A DNA stretch of 28,724 bases. Source: an uncultured Pseudomonadota bacterium. GTDB lineage: Bacteria > Pseudomonadota > Gammaproteobacteria > Steroidobacterales > Steroidobacteraceae. Below are positions 1-7,721 of the stretch, in pieces. The translations under genes and the position numbers were made by a program. The stretch spans positions 1-28,724 of the forward strand of contig CAMLGF010000046.1 in the NCBI GenBank assembly GCA_946479515.1, read 5' to 3'. How positions within the stretch are numbered: the first letter of the stretch is position 1; each line of letters starts with the position of its first letter. The notes beneath the pieces were generated by a model, which ran no database searches, was not told the origin of the DNA, and was given only the letters and a program-made list of their open reading frames with translations.

Positions 1-189
1 CTGGGTTCTGATCGCCCTGGGTTCTGGTAGTGGATCGCGGCTGAACTGTCTGCGCCGGCAGACAGCCGCGACGCTGTCTCCATCAGCGCACATCGAACAG
101 CGCACGCAAAGTTGGCGACTCGCCTCGCGGAAAGCACCGCGCCCAACGACAGTCTCGCAATGAACATTTGCGGGCCTGCGAGGGCAATC
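1..189. other. Upstream region with short direct repeat
   Basis: No gene is supported here. The ten-base word CTGGGTTCTG occurs at 1-10 and again at 17-26, a short direct repeat cut by the window edge. The frame of the first gene stays open upstream (a TTG at 112, an ATG at 160), but those starts lack a convincing ribosome binding site and would put a non-hydrophobic stretch before the signal peptide. Confidence 0.3.
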
Positions 190-1023
190 ATGTACACACG
201 ACGAATGAGTTGGGCCAGTTCCCCATTATCCAGCGCCCTGTTGTCCAGCGCGCTGTTATTGATGGTGGGCGCGGCGAATGCGCAAACCGCTGGCGTGGTC
301 TCGCTGAGCGCCAGCCCGAGCAGCGGCACCGGCAGCGTCACGCCGAAACTCACCTGGTCCACCAATCCGGCGGCCGCGAGCTGCGCGGCGAGCGGTGGCT
401 GGTCCGGCACCAAGGCGGCCTCGGGCTCGCAGACCCTGTCGACCATCAAGTCCAATACCAACTACACGCTGACCTGCACCTGGGGCACGGGCTCGGCGAA
501 CGTGAGCTGGACGCCGCCCACCACCAACACCAACGGCACGGCGTTGACCAATCTGGCCAGCTACAAGGTGCTGTACGGCACGAGCAGCGGTGCGCTGACC
601 CGCGTCAAGACGGTCGACGACCCGACCTCGCGCGGTACGAGCATCGCGTCCCTGACACCGGCGACCTGGTACTTCGCCGTTCGCAGCGTGAACAGCAGCG
701 GCACGGAATCGGCCAACAGCAGTCTGGCCAGCAAGGCCGTCAAGGGCGCAACCGCGGCCAAGACCGTCACCGTCTCGGTCAATTCTTCCAGCGGTGGCGG
801 TGGCGCGCTAACTACCCAGGCCACCAATGTCTGGGATGTGACCCGGCGCTCCGACGGCGTCTATGTGCGCCACGCGGTGGTCGCTTCGATTCCGCTGGGC
901 AAGCCCTGCTACACCTCGTTCAAGGTGGGTTCCAAGCATTACCTCATCAGCCGCAGCGACATCACCCGCTTCTACGCCCGACCGGTGTCCTACAAGCTCG
1001 TGACCAACTGCGTCGGCGACTAG
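190..1023 (+). CDS. Secreted Ig-like/fibronectin type III domain protein
   Basis: This 277-residue protein is probably exported. Residues 1 to about 30 form a signal peptide: basic MYTRR start, hydrophobic Ala/Leu/Ser core, and a cut after ANAQ. A Ser/Thr-rich Ig-like segment follows, with a Cys pair and a YTLTC strand. A fibronectin-III-like segment comes next, with the typical YKVLYGTSSG and TWYFAVRSVNSSG strands. After a Gly-rich linker, a C-terminal domain of about 65 residues carries two more cysteines. The ATG at 190 was chosen because GCGAGGG lies 5 bases upstream and it places the signal peptide at the N-terminus. No enzymatic motif is visible; an adhesion or binding role is only inferred. 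It converges with the OmpA-fusion gene and has no operon partner in the window. Confidence 0.75.
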   Translation: MYTRRMSWASSPLSSALLSSALLLMVGAANAQTAGVVSLSASPSSGTGSVTPKLTWSTNPAAASCAASGGWSGTKAASGSQTLSTIKSNTNYTLTCTWGTGSANVSWTPPTTNTNGTALTNLASYKVLYGTSSGALTRVKTVDDPTSRGTSIASLTPATWYFAVRSVNSSGTESANSSLASKAVKGATAAKTVTVSVNSSSGGGGALTTQATNVWDVTRRSDGVYVRHAVVASIPLGKPCYTSFKVGSKHYLISRSDITRFYARPVSYKLVTNCVGD

Positions 1024-1037
1024 CGCAGCGTGCGCGG

Positions 1038-1056
1038 GCGGCTGCGAAGGAGCCGC
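1038..1056. terminator. Weak hairpin between convergent genes
   Basis: GCGGCT (1038-1043) and AGCCGC (1051-1056) form a 6-bp stem with a 7-nt loop, 15 bases after the stop at 1023. No T-tract follows on either strand, so it is at best a weak or Rho-assisted 3' end. Nothing else was recognised in the 105 bases between the two convergent genes. Confidence 0.25.
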
Positions 1057-1128
1057 AACCGCTCGCGCCAACCGAAAGTTTCCGGCCGGCCAGGCGCTCG
1101 CTGACGCGGGCGCACCGAGCCTCGGCCG

Positions 1129-2838
1129 TCACTCGATCGTGAACCACTGCACCTCGACGCGCCGGTTCTGGGCGGCGTCGGTCGAGCCGGTGGGTTCTTC
1201 CCAGCCGCGGCCCACGGCCTCGACCCTGCTCTTGTCGATGTCCGGATATTTCTGCAGCAGGGCCTCGCTCACGGCGAGCGCGCGCTGCCGTGACAGCTCC
1301 ATGGCCTTGAGCGACATGCTCTGCACCAGCTGTTCGCCGCCCGATTGACGGAATTCTTCGATGCGGGCGTTGTCGACGTGCCCGCGCAAGACCACCGTCG
1401 AACCGGGACTGACCTGCAGGAAGCGCTTGATGGTCTGCAGATATTCCTGGTTCTGCGCCGCATTGCGGTCCAGGTTCGCCGAGTTGGGTTCGAAGAAGAA
1501 GCGGATGTCCTTCGAGAGCAGCGGGTCGCCCTCGAGCGCCGATTGCGTGGCCGTGCGGATCGGCGCGATGGCGATCTTCTGCTCCGCGAACGGGCTGCGC
1601 CGCGCGACCGCGTCGAGGGCCGTGGTGTCGAGGAATCGCGCGGGGTCGGCCGGATTCTTGATCAAACTACCGTAGGCGAGGATCGACGACTGGAAGATGC
1701 CGCCGAAGCTGCCCGCGGAGTCGATGGTGCCGGCGAAGAACGCGCGGTTCTCCGGGGCATTGGCGAGGTGCACGTGCGCGAGCTCGTCGCGAGTCTCCGC
1801 CTCGGTCCATTTGAAGGCCTTGGCCACCACGGCGATATTCTCCGCCGGGTTGTCGCGCAGACGCCGATTGCCCTCGAGTATGCCGTGCACCAGGCCTTCG
1901 ACCATCTTGGGGTTCGCCTTGGCGAAACCCCGGTTCACCGCCAGCACGTCGGCGATGACCAAGAGGTTGCGATTGGACACCAGCACCTTGGCGGCGCCCT
2001 TGGCCGCTTCCACCACCTCGTCCGTCTTGGGCGTCCAGCCGACGCAGCCGTTCAAGCGGCGGCTGCCGCTGGCGAGCTCGTGCTGATAGGCGTCGCAGGC
2101 CTGAAAGGCGTCTTCGTAGAACACCAGGCCGAGGGCGTCCGGCTTCGGACGGGCGTCGAGGTCGCGCAAGATGGTGACGCGCAGTCCGGCTTCCTGCGCG
2201 AGATAGCGGATGAAGAATTCGCTCTCATTGAACTGCGAGGCGGCGAGCGTCTTGCCCGCGAGCGCGTTCACCGAGGCGATGCCGCGATCCACCACCACCA
2301 TGTCGGCGCCGCGCGAGTAGCCGATCTGCACCGGGATCACCGCTTCGAATTGCCGGCCGAGCACCGCGAGCGCGTCGGCGGTGGTGGCCGTGGCGGCGAG
2401 CTTGCCGTTGTTCAACGCCGACCAGGTCTCATCCTCGCTCATCGAGATCTGCACCTTGAAGCCGTACTGCCTGGCGAACAGCGACTCGTCGTTGGCGTCG
2501 AGGCCGCCGTTGGCGACGATGAGGCCGCCGTAGCCCGCGTACTCGCTGATGTCGATGCGCAGCGTGTTGTCCTTGGGTACGTAGGCATTCGCCACTTCGA
2601 GCGTGGGTGTGCCGACCACGGGCTCGATGGGCGCAGGCGCATCGCCCTCGGGAGCGGCGATGCCGGTCGCGCCCTGACCTTCCGGGCGGCTGCTGGCGCT
2701 CGACGCGGGACTGCCGGCGGCGGGCTCGGATTTGCGGCCCAGCCACAACCAGCCGCCCAGGCCGACCAGGCCCAGCAGAAGCACCAGGGTGATGATGTTG
2801 CCGGCGGCCGAGCCGCGTGCGTGTTGGCGAGACCCCAT
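1129..2838 (-). CDS. Membrane-anchored solute-binding-fold / OmpA domain fusion protein
   Basis: From the preferred start this is a 569-residue envelope protein. One N-terminal TM helix (NIITLVLLLGLVGLGGWLWLG) is followed by a Pro/Ala/Ser linker. About 300 residues then resemble NMT1/TauT-type periplasmic binding proteins (LRIDISEYAGYGGLIVANGG, then MVVVDRGI and LAGKTLA). The last ~130 residues are an OmpA-like peptidoglycan-binding domain (FFFEPNSANLD, then VLRGHVDN, and a closing AAQNRRVEVQW). An ATG at 2874 overlaps the previous gene by ATGA but has no Shine-Dalgarno. The ATG at 2838 sits 8 bases after GAGGAG (2852-2847), so I prefer 2838; 2874 remains possible and would give 581 residues. 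It is the last gene of the PspA-AAA operon. The predicted topology could link inner membrane to cell wall. No ABC permease or ATPase is adjacent, so classical import is doubtful. Confidence 0.8.
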   Translation of the reverse strand: MGSRQHARGSAAGNIITLVLLLGLVGLGGWLWLGRKSEPAAGSPASSASSRPEGQGATGIAAPEGDAPAPIEPVVGTPTLEVANAYVPKDNTLRIDISEYAGYGGLIVANGGLDANDESLFARQYGFKVQISMSEDETWSALNNGKLAATATTADALAVLGRQFEAVIPVQIGYSRGADMVVVDRGIASVNALAGKTLAASQFNESEFFIRYLAQEAGLRVTILRDLDARPKPDALGLVFYEDAFQACDAYQHELASGSRRLNGCVGWTPKTDEVVEAAKGAAKVLVSNRNLLVIADVLAVNRGFAKANPKMVEGLVHGILEGNRRLRDNPAENIAVVAKAFKWTEAETRDELAHVHLANAPENRAFFAGTIDSAGSFGGIFQSSILAYGSLIKNPADPARFLDTTALDAVARRSPFAEQKIAIAPIRTATQSALEGDPLLSKDIRFFFEPNSANLDRNAAQNQEYLQTIKRFLQVSPGSTVVLRGHVDNARIEEFRQSGGEQLVQSMSLKAMELSRQRALAVSEALLQKYPDIDKSRVEAVGRGWEEPTGSTDAAQNRRVEVQWFTIE

Positions 2839-2870
2839 GGGCATGACTCCTCGGTTCAGAAAACGCGTGC

Positions 2871-3713
2871 TCATTCGGAAACTCGCGCCCGCTTCGGCGG
2901 GCGCCTGGCGGCCAGCATGTCTGCCGGCGGCGGTTCGTCGTTGAAAGTGTCGAGGCCGGCGAACAATTCGCGCTGGTCCTTGAGCCAGCGATTGGCCTCG
3001 TTGAGCGAGGCGCTCAGCGCATCCAGCGACAGCGCGATGCTGTTCTCGTCGGTGGCCAGCAGCGCCTGCTCGCGCACCAGCGACACCTGCTGGCGCAGGC
3101 GGCTGAGCTCGGCGTCCACGAGTTCCAGGCGCCGCTGGGCATCGGCATGCGCCTGGTGGCGCGAGGCGATCACCTCCAGCTGGCGCTCCAGGCTGCGGCG
3201 CAGTTCCTCGTCCGTATCGGATTCGGCGAGCCGCTCGCGACAGCGGCGCTCCTGTTCATCGAGCTTGCGACTTTCGCGGCTGGCCACCTGCACCACTTCG
3301 ACGAACGATGCACGCGCGGCCAGCATCTTGAGATGCAGCCAGGCGAGCTGGCGGATGTCGCCGATCTGCGAGTCGTGAGCGCCGGATCGCTGCAACAGGC
3401 CGACGATCTCCGCGGCCTCGCGTTCCACGTCGTACTGCCGCGATTGCGCGCCGTGGTCGAGATGCGCGAGCAGCGTCTGGTAGCGCGCGCTGCTGTCGGT
3501 GGCGCCGGCTTCGGCGTCCACGACATTCCGGAAGCGCGCGTTCTGCGACAGCGCCCAGAGATACAGGCCCTCGAGCCCCAGGCCGATCAGCCAGAGCCCG
3601 GGGTTGACCAGCGCGCCGAGCAGGCCGAAGGCCGCGATGCCGAACCAGTTCGGCGGGATGGGCATGCCCAGGGGCCGCGCGTTGAACGCCGCCGCGAGAT
3701 ACGACTTTTTCAT
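2871..3713 (-). CDS. Two-TM coiled-coil membrane protein of the PspA-AAA operon
   Basis: This 280-residue protein belongs to no family I can name. Near its N-terminus, residues ~22-50 hold two closely spaced hydrophobic segments split by Asn-Pro-Gly (WFGIAAFGLLGALV and LWLIGLGLEGLYLWAL), consistent with a membrane hairpin. From ~65 to 255 it is mostly charged heptad-like helix rich in Arg, Glu, Leu and Gln (for example SRESRKLDEQERRCRERLAE), a predicted cytoplasmic coiled coil. The C-terminus is basic and Pro-rich. The ATG at 3713-3711 overlaps the TGA of the ATPase gene as ATGA, and its own TGA overlaps a possible ATG of the next gene, so translation is probably coupled. A membrane adaptor or anchor for the PspA/AAA pair is inferred from topology and context only. 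Confidence 0.75.
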   Translation of the reverse strand: MKKSYLAAAFNARPLGMPIPPNWFGIAAFGLLGALVNPGLWLIGLGLEGLYLWALSQNARFRNVVDAEAGATDSSARYQTLLAHLDHGAQSRQYDVEREAAEIVGLLQRSGAHDSQIGDIRQLAWLHLKMLAARASFVEVVQVASRESRKLDEQERRCRERLAESDTDEELRRSLERQLEVIASRHQAHADAQRRLELVDAELSRLRQQVSLVREQALLATDENSIALSLDALSASLNEANRWLKDQRELFAGLDTFNDEPPPADMLAARRPPKRARVSE

Positions 3714-5368
3714 GGCGCGGTGGCCATGGCGCGAAATGCCGGCGGCACGAAGCCGAGATCGGTTGCCTCGCGCACGGCGATGCGCATCTGGAAATCGAGC
3801 ACGTCGGCCGGCACCGGGTTCTGGTAACCGATCAGGCTGGCTTCGAGCGCCGCACCAGCGGCGACCGCGGCGGTCCGCGAGTGACGATACGCCTTGACCA
3901 CCAGCGCCTCGGCGGCGCCCGGCGTGAGCAGGGACGGCATGCGCGGCTCGAGGCGCTCGAGGTCCGCGGGCGTGAGCTCGAGTCCGTAGCGCCGGGCGAG
4001 CAGCGCGATCAGCTGCGCGCTCTCGGCGGCCGAGCTGGTGGGCAGCAGCGGCACCTTCACGTCCACGCGGCCCGGACGCTTGAGATCCACCTCGATGAGA
4101 TCGGGGCGCGACGAGGCGAGCAGCCAGAGCACGCGGCCGCGATTGGTGCCATCGGCCATCTCCTGCGCGATCATCGAATAGATGCGCCCGGAGAGCCCGG
4201 AATCGCCCGAGCCCGAATCGCGCTTGCCCAGCGTCTGGTCGGCCTCGTCGATGAACACCATGCAGCGGCCGAGCGCGCGGATCAGGCGAAAGATCTTCTC
4301 GAGGTTGCCCTCGGACGAGCCCACCCAGCGATCGCGGAAATTCTTCAGCTTGACCACGGGCACGCCGGCCTCGCCCGCGAGGCACTCGACCAGGAAGGTC
4401 TTGCCCGTGCCCACCGGCCCGCACAGTAGATAGCCCATCGGCAGCGCCTTGAGATCGCCGGCCTGCCAGAGCGCGATGTCCTGGCGCAACCAGGTCTTCA
4501 GGGCATCCTGGCCATGGTAGTCGGCGAGCGTGCGCCTGCCTTCGATGAACTCCACCAGCCCGGCGGAATCCTGCTCGACCAGCTGCTTCTTGAGCCGGGT
4601 GAGGTCGGCCGGCCCGAGCGGGCTGCGCGCGTGATGCCGCAGGCGCGTCAGGTTCTGCAGGCTCGCCAGGCTCACGCCCGTGAGCGCCTGCGCCAGCAGC
4701 GGCAGGTCGGCGTCGGCGGAAAACGCCTGCGGACTGTCCTGGCGCAACGCGGGCAGCGCCTCGGTGAGCGCGCGCACGTCGGGCAGGGGCACGCGCACGC
4801 GCGTGGCCTGGGGCGAATTCGCGATCGAGGGTTCCAGGTCGTTGAGATTGTCGGCGATGAGCAGCGAGGTGAAGGGCAGGTCCGCGAACGGCGAATCGCT
4901 GGCCCAGGCGCGCAGCATGCTGGCGATGCTGCCGTGCTCGAAGCCCGCGCCGTCGGCCGGCGCGATCTGGTCCACGTCGCGCAGGATCACCGCCACCTGC
5001 GGCAGCTTCTCCTTGCCGGCATTGCCCGCCACTCCCAGGGCCTGAAGGTTCGCGAGGTACTTGAGGTAGCTGCCGATCCACTTGATGGCCGGCTGCGGCT
5101 CGCGCAGCTGCCGGTGCAGGGCCGCACCCTGCCAGCGTTCCACGAACTCACCGCCGCGCTCGATGGTGAGCCCGTTGCCCAGGTCGTACGACAGCACCAC
5201 GCCGAAGGACTGCAGCAGCGTGTCCTCCAGGTAATTGGCGAGGCTGACCAGCCGGCCGCCCGCGGCCACGCGGTCGTGGACGTTGCCGAACAGGATGAAT
5301 TGATTGGAGGCGCGGCTCTCGTACGCGAGAACCAGTTCGCTCGCCCAGGCCGGTGACGGGGTGGGCAC
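3710..5368 (-). CDS. AAA+ ATPase with degenerate N-terminal AAA-like half
   Basis: This 552-residue ATPase has a complete classical AAA module in its C-terminal half. Walker A is GPVGTGKT (317-324), Walker B is MVFIDEAD (370-377), and the second region of homology ends in KRPGR (430-434) with both arginine-finger positions. Residues ~15-200 resemble another nucleotide-binding fold (QFILFGNVHDRV, VAVILRDVDQI, SLLIADNLNDL) but lack a recognisable P-loop, so this half looks catalytically dead. The start is a GTG; no better start or Shine-Dalgarno was seen. It lies 19 bases after the PspA-like stop. PspA belongs to the ESCRT-III superfamily, and ESCRT-III polymers elsewhere are remodelled by the AAA ATPase Vps4, so remodelling of the adjacent PspA-like polymer is a natural hypothesis. 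That substrate is inference, not shown. Confidence 0.85.
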   Translation of the reverse strand: MPTPSPAWASELVLAYESRASNQFILFGNVHDRVAAGGRLVSLANYLEDTLLQSFGVVLSYDLGNGLTIERGGEFVERWQGAALHRQLREPQPAIKWIGSYLKYLANLQALGVAGNAGKEKLPQVAVILRDVDQIAPADGAGFEHGSIASMLRAWASDSPFADLPFTSLLIADNLNDLEPSIANSPQATRVRVPLPDVRALTEALPALRQDSPQAFSADADLPLLAQALTGVSLASLQNLTRLRHHARSPLGPADLTRLKKQLVEQDSAGLVEFIEGRRTLADYHGQDALKTWLRQDIALWQAGDLKALPMGYLLCGPVGTGKTFLVECLAGEAGVPVVKLKNFRDRWVGSSEGNLEKIFRLIRALGRCMVFIDEADQTLGKRDSGSGDSGLSGRIYSMIAQEMADGTNRGRVLWLLASSRPDLIEVDLKRPGRVDVKVPLLPTSSAAESAQLIALLARRYGLELTPADLERLEPRMPSLLTPGAAEALVVKAYRHSRTAAVAAGAALEASLIGYQNPVPADVLDFQMRIAVREATDLGFVPPAFRAMATAP

Positions 5369-5387
5369 GGAAGGAGCGTCCAGCTAA

Positions 5388-6143
5388 CTACTGCCCCTGG
5401 CCGGTCTTGGTGGCGGCTTCGCTGCCCATGCTGCGTTCGGCGGGCGCGGGTTCCGCGGCGCCCTTGAGCGTGATGCCCTCGCGCGCGGCGAAGTCGGCCA
5501 GCGCCTGGTCGGCGAGCGCGTTCATCTCGGCTTCCTTGATGTCCACCTGCGACATGTCGACGGCATCGCGCGCGACGCGCGCGCGGCCCGCGGCCTTGTC
5601 GCGTTCTTCCATGACCATGGTCTCGAGCCGGTTGAGCGTGTCGCCCGCGCCGCCGATGTTGGTGATCATGCCGGCCGACATCTCGTGGATCTCGGCCATG
5701 GCCTGCTTCATGCGCATGTCGTTGATGGCGCCCTTGAGGCTCTCGATCTTGGCGCGCGCGGTCTGCACGGCCACGTCGCGCGCCTTGACGAGATCCTTGT
5801 AGGTCTTCTCGGCCTGCTCGAGCTGGGTGCGGTTCTCGGTGAGCTGCGCTTCCACGCTCTGCAGCCGCAGTGCGTACTGGCCGGCGGCGGAATTGTTGCC
5901 GGCGCGGACGTGCGCGGTGGTCTTGGCGCGCAGCTCCTTCTGCTCCGCCTCGAGCTTGCGCACCTGGCTCATGAGCCGCTCGGACAGACCCGCGTGCGAC
6001 GCCAGGCCCTGGTTGAACTGCCCGATCTGCTTGCGCAGGTTTTCCTGCTCGAGCTCCATCAGGGCTTCGGGGTTGCGGCGTTCCACGCCGGAGATGAACA
6101 GCGACAGGAAACCTTTTAACAGGTTGGCGATGCGGCCGAACAT
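5388..6143 (-). CDS. PspA/IM30 family protein
   Basis: This 251-residue protein has the PspA/IM30 layout. A short amphipathic N-terminal helix (MFGRIANLLKGFLSLFISG) is followed by the NPEAL turn, then almost continuous charged coiled coil (LMELEQENLRKQIG to about residue 190), a conserved-looking AEIHEMSAGM region, and a low-complexity Ala/Pro/Glu tail. Family members bind stressed inner-membrane lipids and form ESCRT-III-like rods. GGGAGGG lies 5 bases before the ATG. It is the first gene of a four-gene operon with a AAA ATPase, a TM coiled-coil protein and an SBP/OmpA fusion. The usual enterobacterial partners PspB, PspC and PspF are absent, and no sigma-54 -24/-12 element was found upstream, so control differs from the E. 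coli system. I withhold the symbol pspA because paralogues are common. Confidence 0.85.
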   Translation of the reverse strand: MFGRIANLLKGFLSLFISGVERRNPEALMELEQENLRKQIGQFNQGLASHAGLSERLMSQVRKLEAEQKELRAKTTAHVRAGNNSAAGQYALRLQSVEAQLTENRTQLEQAEKTYKDLVKARDVAVQTARAKIESLKGAINDMRMKQAMAEIHEMSAGMITNIGGAGDTLNRLETMVMEERDKAAGRARVARDAVDMSQVDIKEAEMNALADQALADFAAREGITLKGAAEPAPAERSMGSEAATKTGQGQ

Positions 6144-6180
6144 TGAACCCTCCCAGACCCACGCGTGAGCGTAGCAGGCA

Positions 6181-6208
6181 AGAATAAAGGCGATTCACGC
6201 CAATGCAA
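6181..6208 (-). promoter_or_regulatory. Candidate promoter of the PspA-AAA operon
   Basis: Reading the minus strand, TTGCAT (6208-6203) and TATTCT (6186-6181) are separated by 16 bases, about 40 bases before the PspA-like ATG. This is a plausible but imperfect sigma-70 promoter (3/6 and 4/6). The spacer includes the inverted repeat GGCG-N5-CGCC, which could bind a regulator. Confidence 0.35.
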
Positions 6209-6253
6209 GCGCAATGACTCGGTAATATCGCGGCAACGGTTCCGGAGTCTCAC

Positions 6254-7714
6254 ATGACCAAACTTGCCAGCCAGCCGCATGCACGGGCGAGTCTGCTAGT
6301 CGCCTGCCTCGCCCTGGTCGCCGCCGCCGGCGCGGCCGACGCCGCGGGCTCACGCGCGCACGGTCCGTTCGACGCCAGGGCGCGGGAAATCTTCGCCAGG
6401 ATCATCGCCATTCCCACCCAGCTGGGCAACGCCCGGGTGCCTGCGCTTGCGGACTACCTGGCCGGCGAATTCCGTGCCGCGGGTTTCCCGGCCGAGGACG
6501 TGATCGTCACCCACTTCAAACTACCCGACAACGACACCGCCACGCTGGTGGTGCGCTATCGCGGTGACGGCACGGGCGGCAAGCCCATCGTGCTGCTCGC
6601 GCACATGGACGTGGTCACGGCCGAGCGCGCCGACTGGCAGCGCGATCCCTACACGCTGGTCGAGGAGAACGGCTTCTTCTTCGGGCGGGGCACGCTCGAC
6701 AACAAGCAGGGTGTCGCGCAGCTCACCGCGCTGTTCCTGCGGCTCAAGGCCGAGAAGTACCTGCCGAGGCGCGATCTCATTCTCTACTTCAGCGGCGACG
6801 AGGAGACCTCGCAGGCCACCTCGCAGCTCATGGCCAAGGAACACCGCGACCTCATCGACGCCGAGTTCGCGCTCAATTCCGACAGCGGCGGCGGCTCGCT
6901 CGACGACGACACCGGCAAGCCCACCCTGTTCGCCGTGCAGACGGCCGAGAAGACCTACGCGGATTTTCACCTGACCACTCGCAACCCCGGCGGGCACAGC
7001 TCCACGCCGCGTGCCGACAATGCCATTTACGATCTGGCCGCGGCCTTGCTCGCGGTGCGTGCCTACGAGTTTCCGGTGATGTGGAACGACACCACGCTCG
7101 CCAGCCTCCGCGCAGGCGGCAGGACCACGCCCGGCGAGCTGGGTCGGGCCATGACCCGGTTCGCGGATGACCCGCACGACGAAGCCGCGGCGAAGGTGCT
7201 GGCCGGCAATCCCGGCACCATCGGCCAGATCCGCACCACCTGCGTGGCCACCCTGCTGAGCGGCGGACATGCGGAGAATGCGCTGCCCCAGCGGGCCACG
7301 GCCAACGTCAATTGCCGCATCTTCCCGGGCGTGAAGATCGAGGACGTGCAGCGCACGCTCGCGGAAGTGGTGGGCGAGGGCGTCGAGGTCACGCTCAAGT
7401 CCGCTCCGCTGTCGAGCGATCCGTCGCCGCTGCGCAAGGACGTGTTGGCCACCGTGACGCGCGTCGTGCACCAGTTCTACCCGGGCATTCCGGTGGTGCC
7501 GTACCAGGGTTCGGGCGCCACGGACGGGCTGGTGTTCCGCTCCATCGGCATTCCCACTTACGCGGTCGATCCGACGTTCATCCGCGACAAGGATTCGTTC
7601 TCGCACGGGCTGAACGAGCGCATTCCGGTGCGGTCGTTCTACGAGGGCCTGGAGATGTGGTACCGGATGGTCAAGGACCTGGCGGGCACCGGCAGGGCGC
7701 CCCGCGGCAGGTAG
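6254..7714 (+). CDS. Exported M20-family metallopeptidase/hydrolase
   Basis: This 486-residue protein has a signal peptide (hydrophobic core ~13-30, ending in ADAAG) and a full M20 catalytic domain. The visible signature is AHMDVV (H117, D119), GTLDNKQG (bridging D149), GDEET (E183, E184) and NSDSGGG (D210), followed by the inserted dimerisation domain beginning at NPGGHSS and a C-terminal SHGLNERIP histidine. All expected two-zinc and catalytic residues are present. M20 enzymes cut dipeptides, N-acyl amino acids or similar amide bonds; the exact substrate cannot be read here, and the signal peptide points to periplasmic action. CGGAG lies 6 bases before the ATG. It is divergent from the PspA operon, and the TPR-sulfotransferase gene starts 8 bases after its stop, so the two are probably co-transcribed. 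Confidence 0.9.
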   Translation: MTKLASQPHARASLLVACLALVAAAGAADAAGSRAHGPFDARAREIFARIIAIPTQLGNARVPALADYLAGEFRAAGFPAEDVIVTHFKLPDNDTATLVVRYRGDGTGGKPIVLLAHMDVVTAERADWQRDPYTLVEENGFFFGRGTLDNKQGVAQLTALFLRLKAEKYLPRRDLILYFSGDEETSQATSQLMAKEHRDLIDAEFALNSDSGGGSLDDDTGKPTLFAVQTAEKTYADFHLTTRNPGGHSSTPRADNAIYDLAAALLAVRAYEFPVMWNDTTLASLRAGGRTTPGELGRAMTRFADDPHDEAAAKVLAGNPGTIGQIRTTCVATLLSGGHAENALPQRATANVNCRIFPGVKIEDVQRTLAEVVGEGVEVTLKSAPLSSDPSPLRKDVLATVTRVVHQFYPGIPVVPYQGSGATDGLVFRSIGIPTYAVDPTFIRDKDSFSHGLNERIPVRSFYEGLEMWYRMVKDLAGTGRAPRGR

Positions 7715-7721
7715 TTAGCCC

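Noticed and set aside
1345..3378. Plus-strand open frame of 677 codons opposite the SBP/OmpA and coiled-coil genes
   Set aside because: It is antisense to genes with clear domains; the translation is Arg/Gly/Val-rich with no domain, and long antisense frames are expected at this GC content.
2871..5081. Minus-strand 736-codon frame running through the AAA gene into the coiled-coil gene
   Set aside because: Only the last 280 codons are real. The upstream part is an Arg/Ala/Pro-rich shadow of the AAA gene, and the ATGA overlap at 3713 marks the start.
6144..6253. Sigma-54 promoter for the PspA-like operon, as in E. coli pspA
   Set aside because: No GGCAC-N5-TTGC type element was found; only a weak sigma-70-like promoter is visible.
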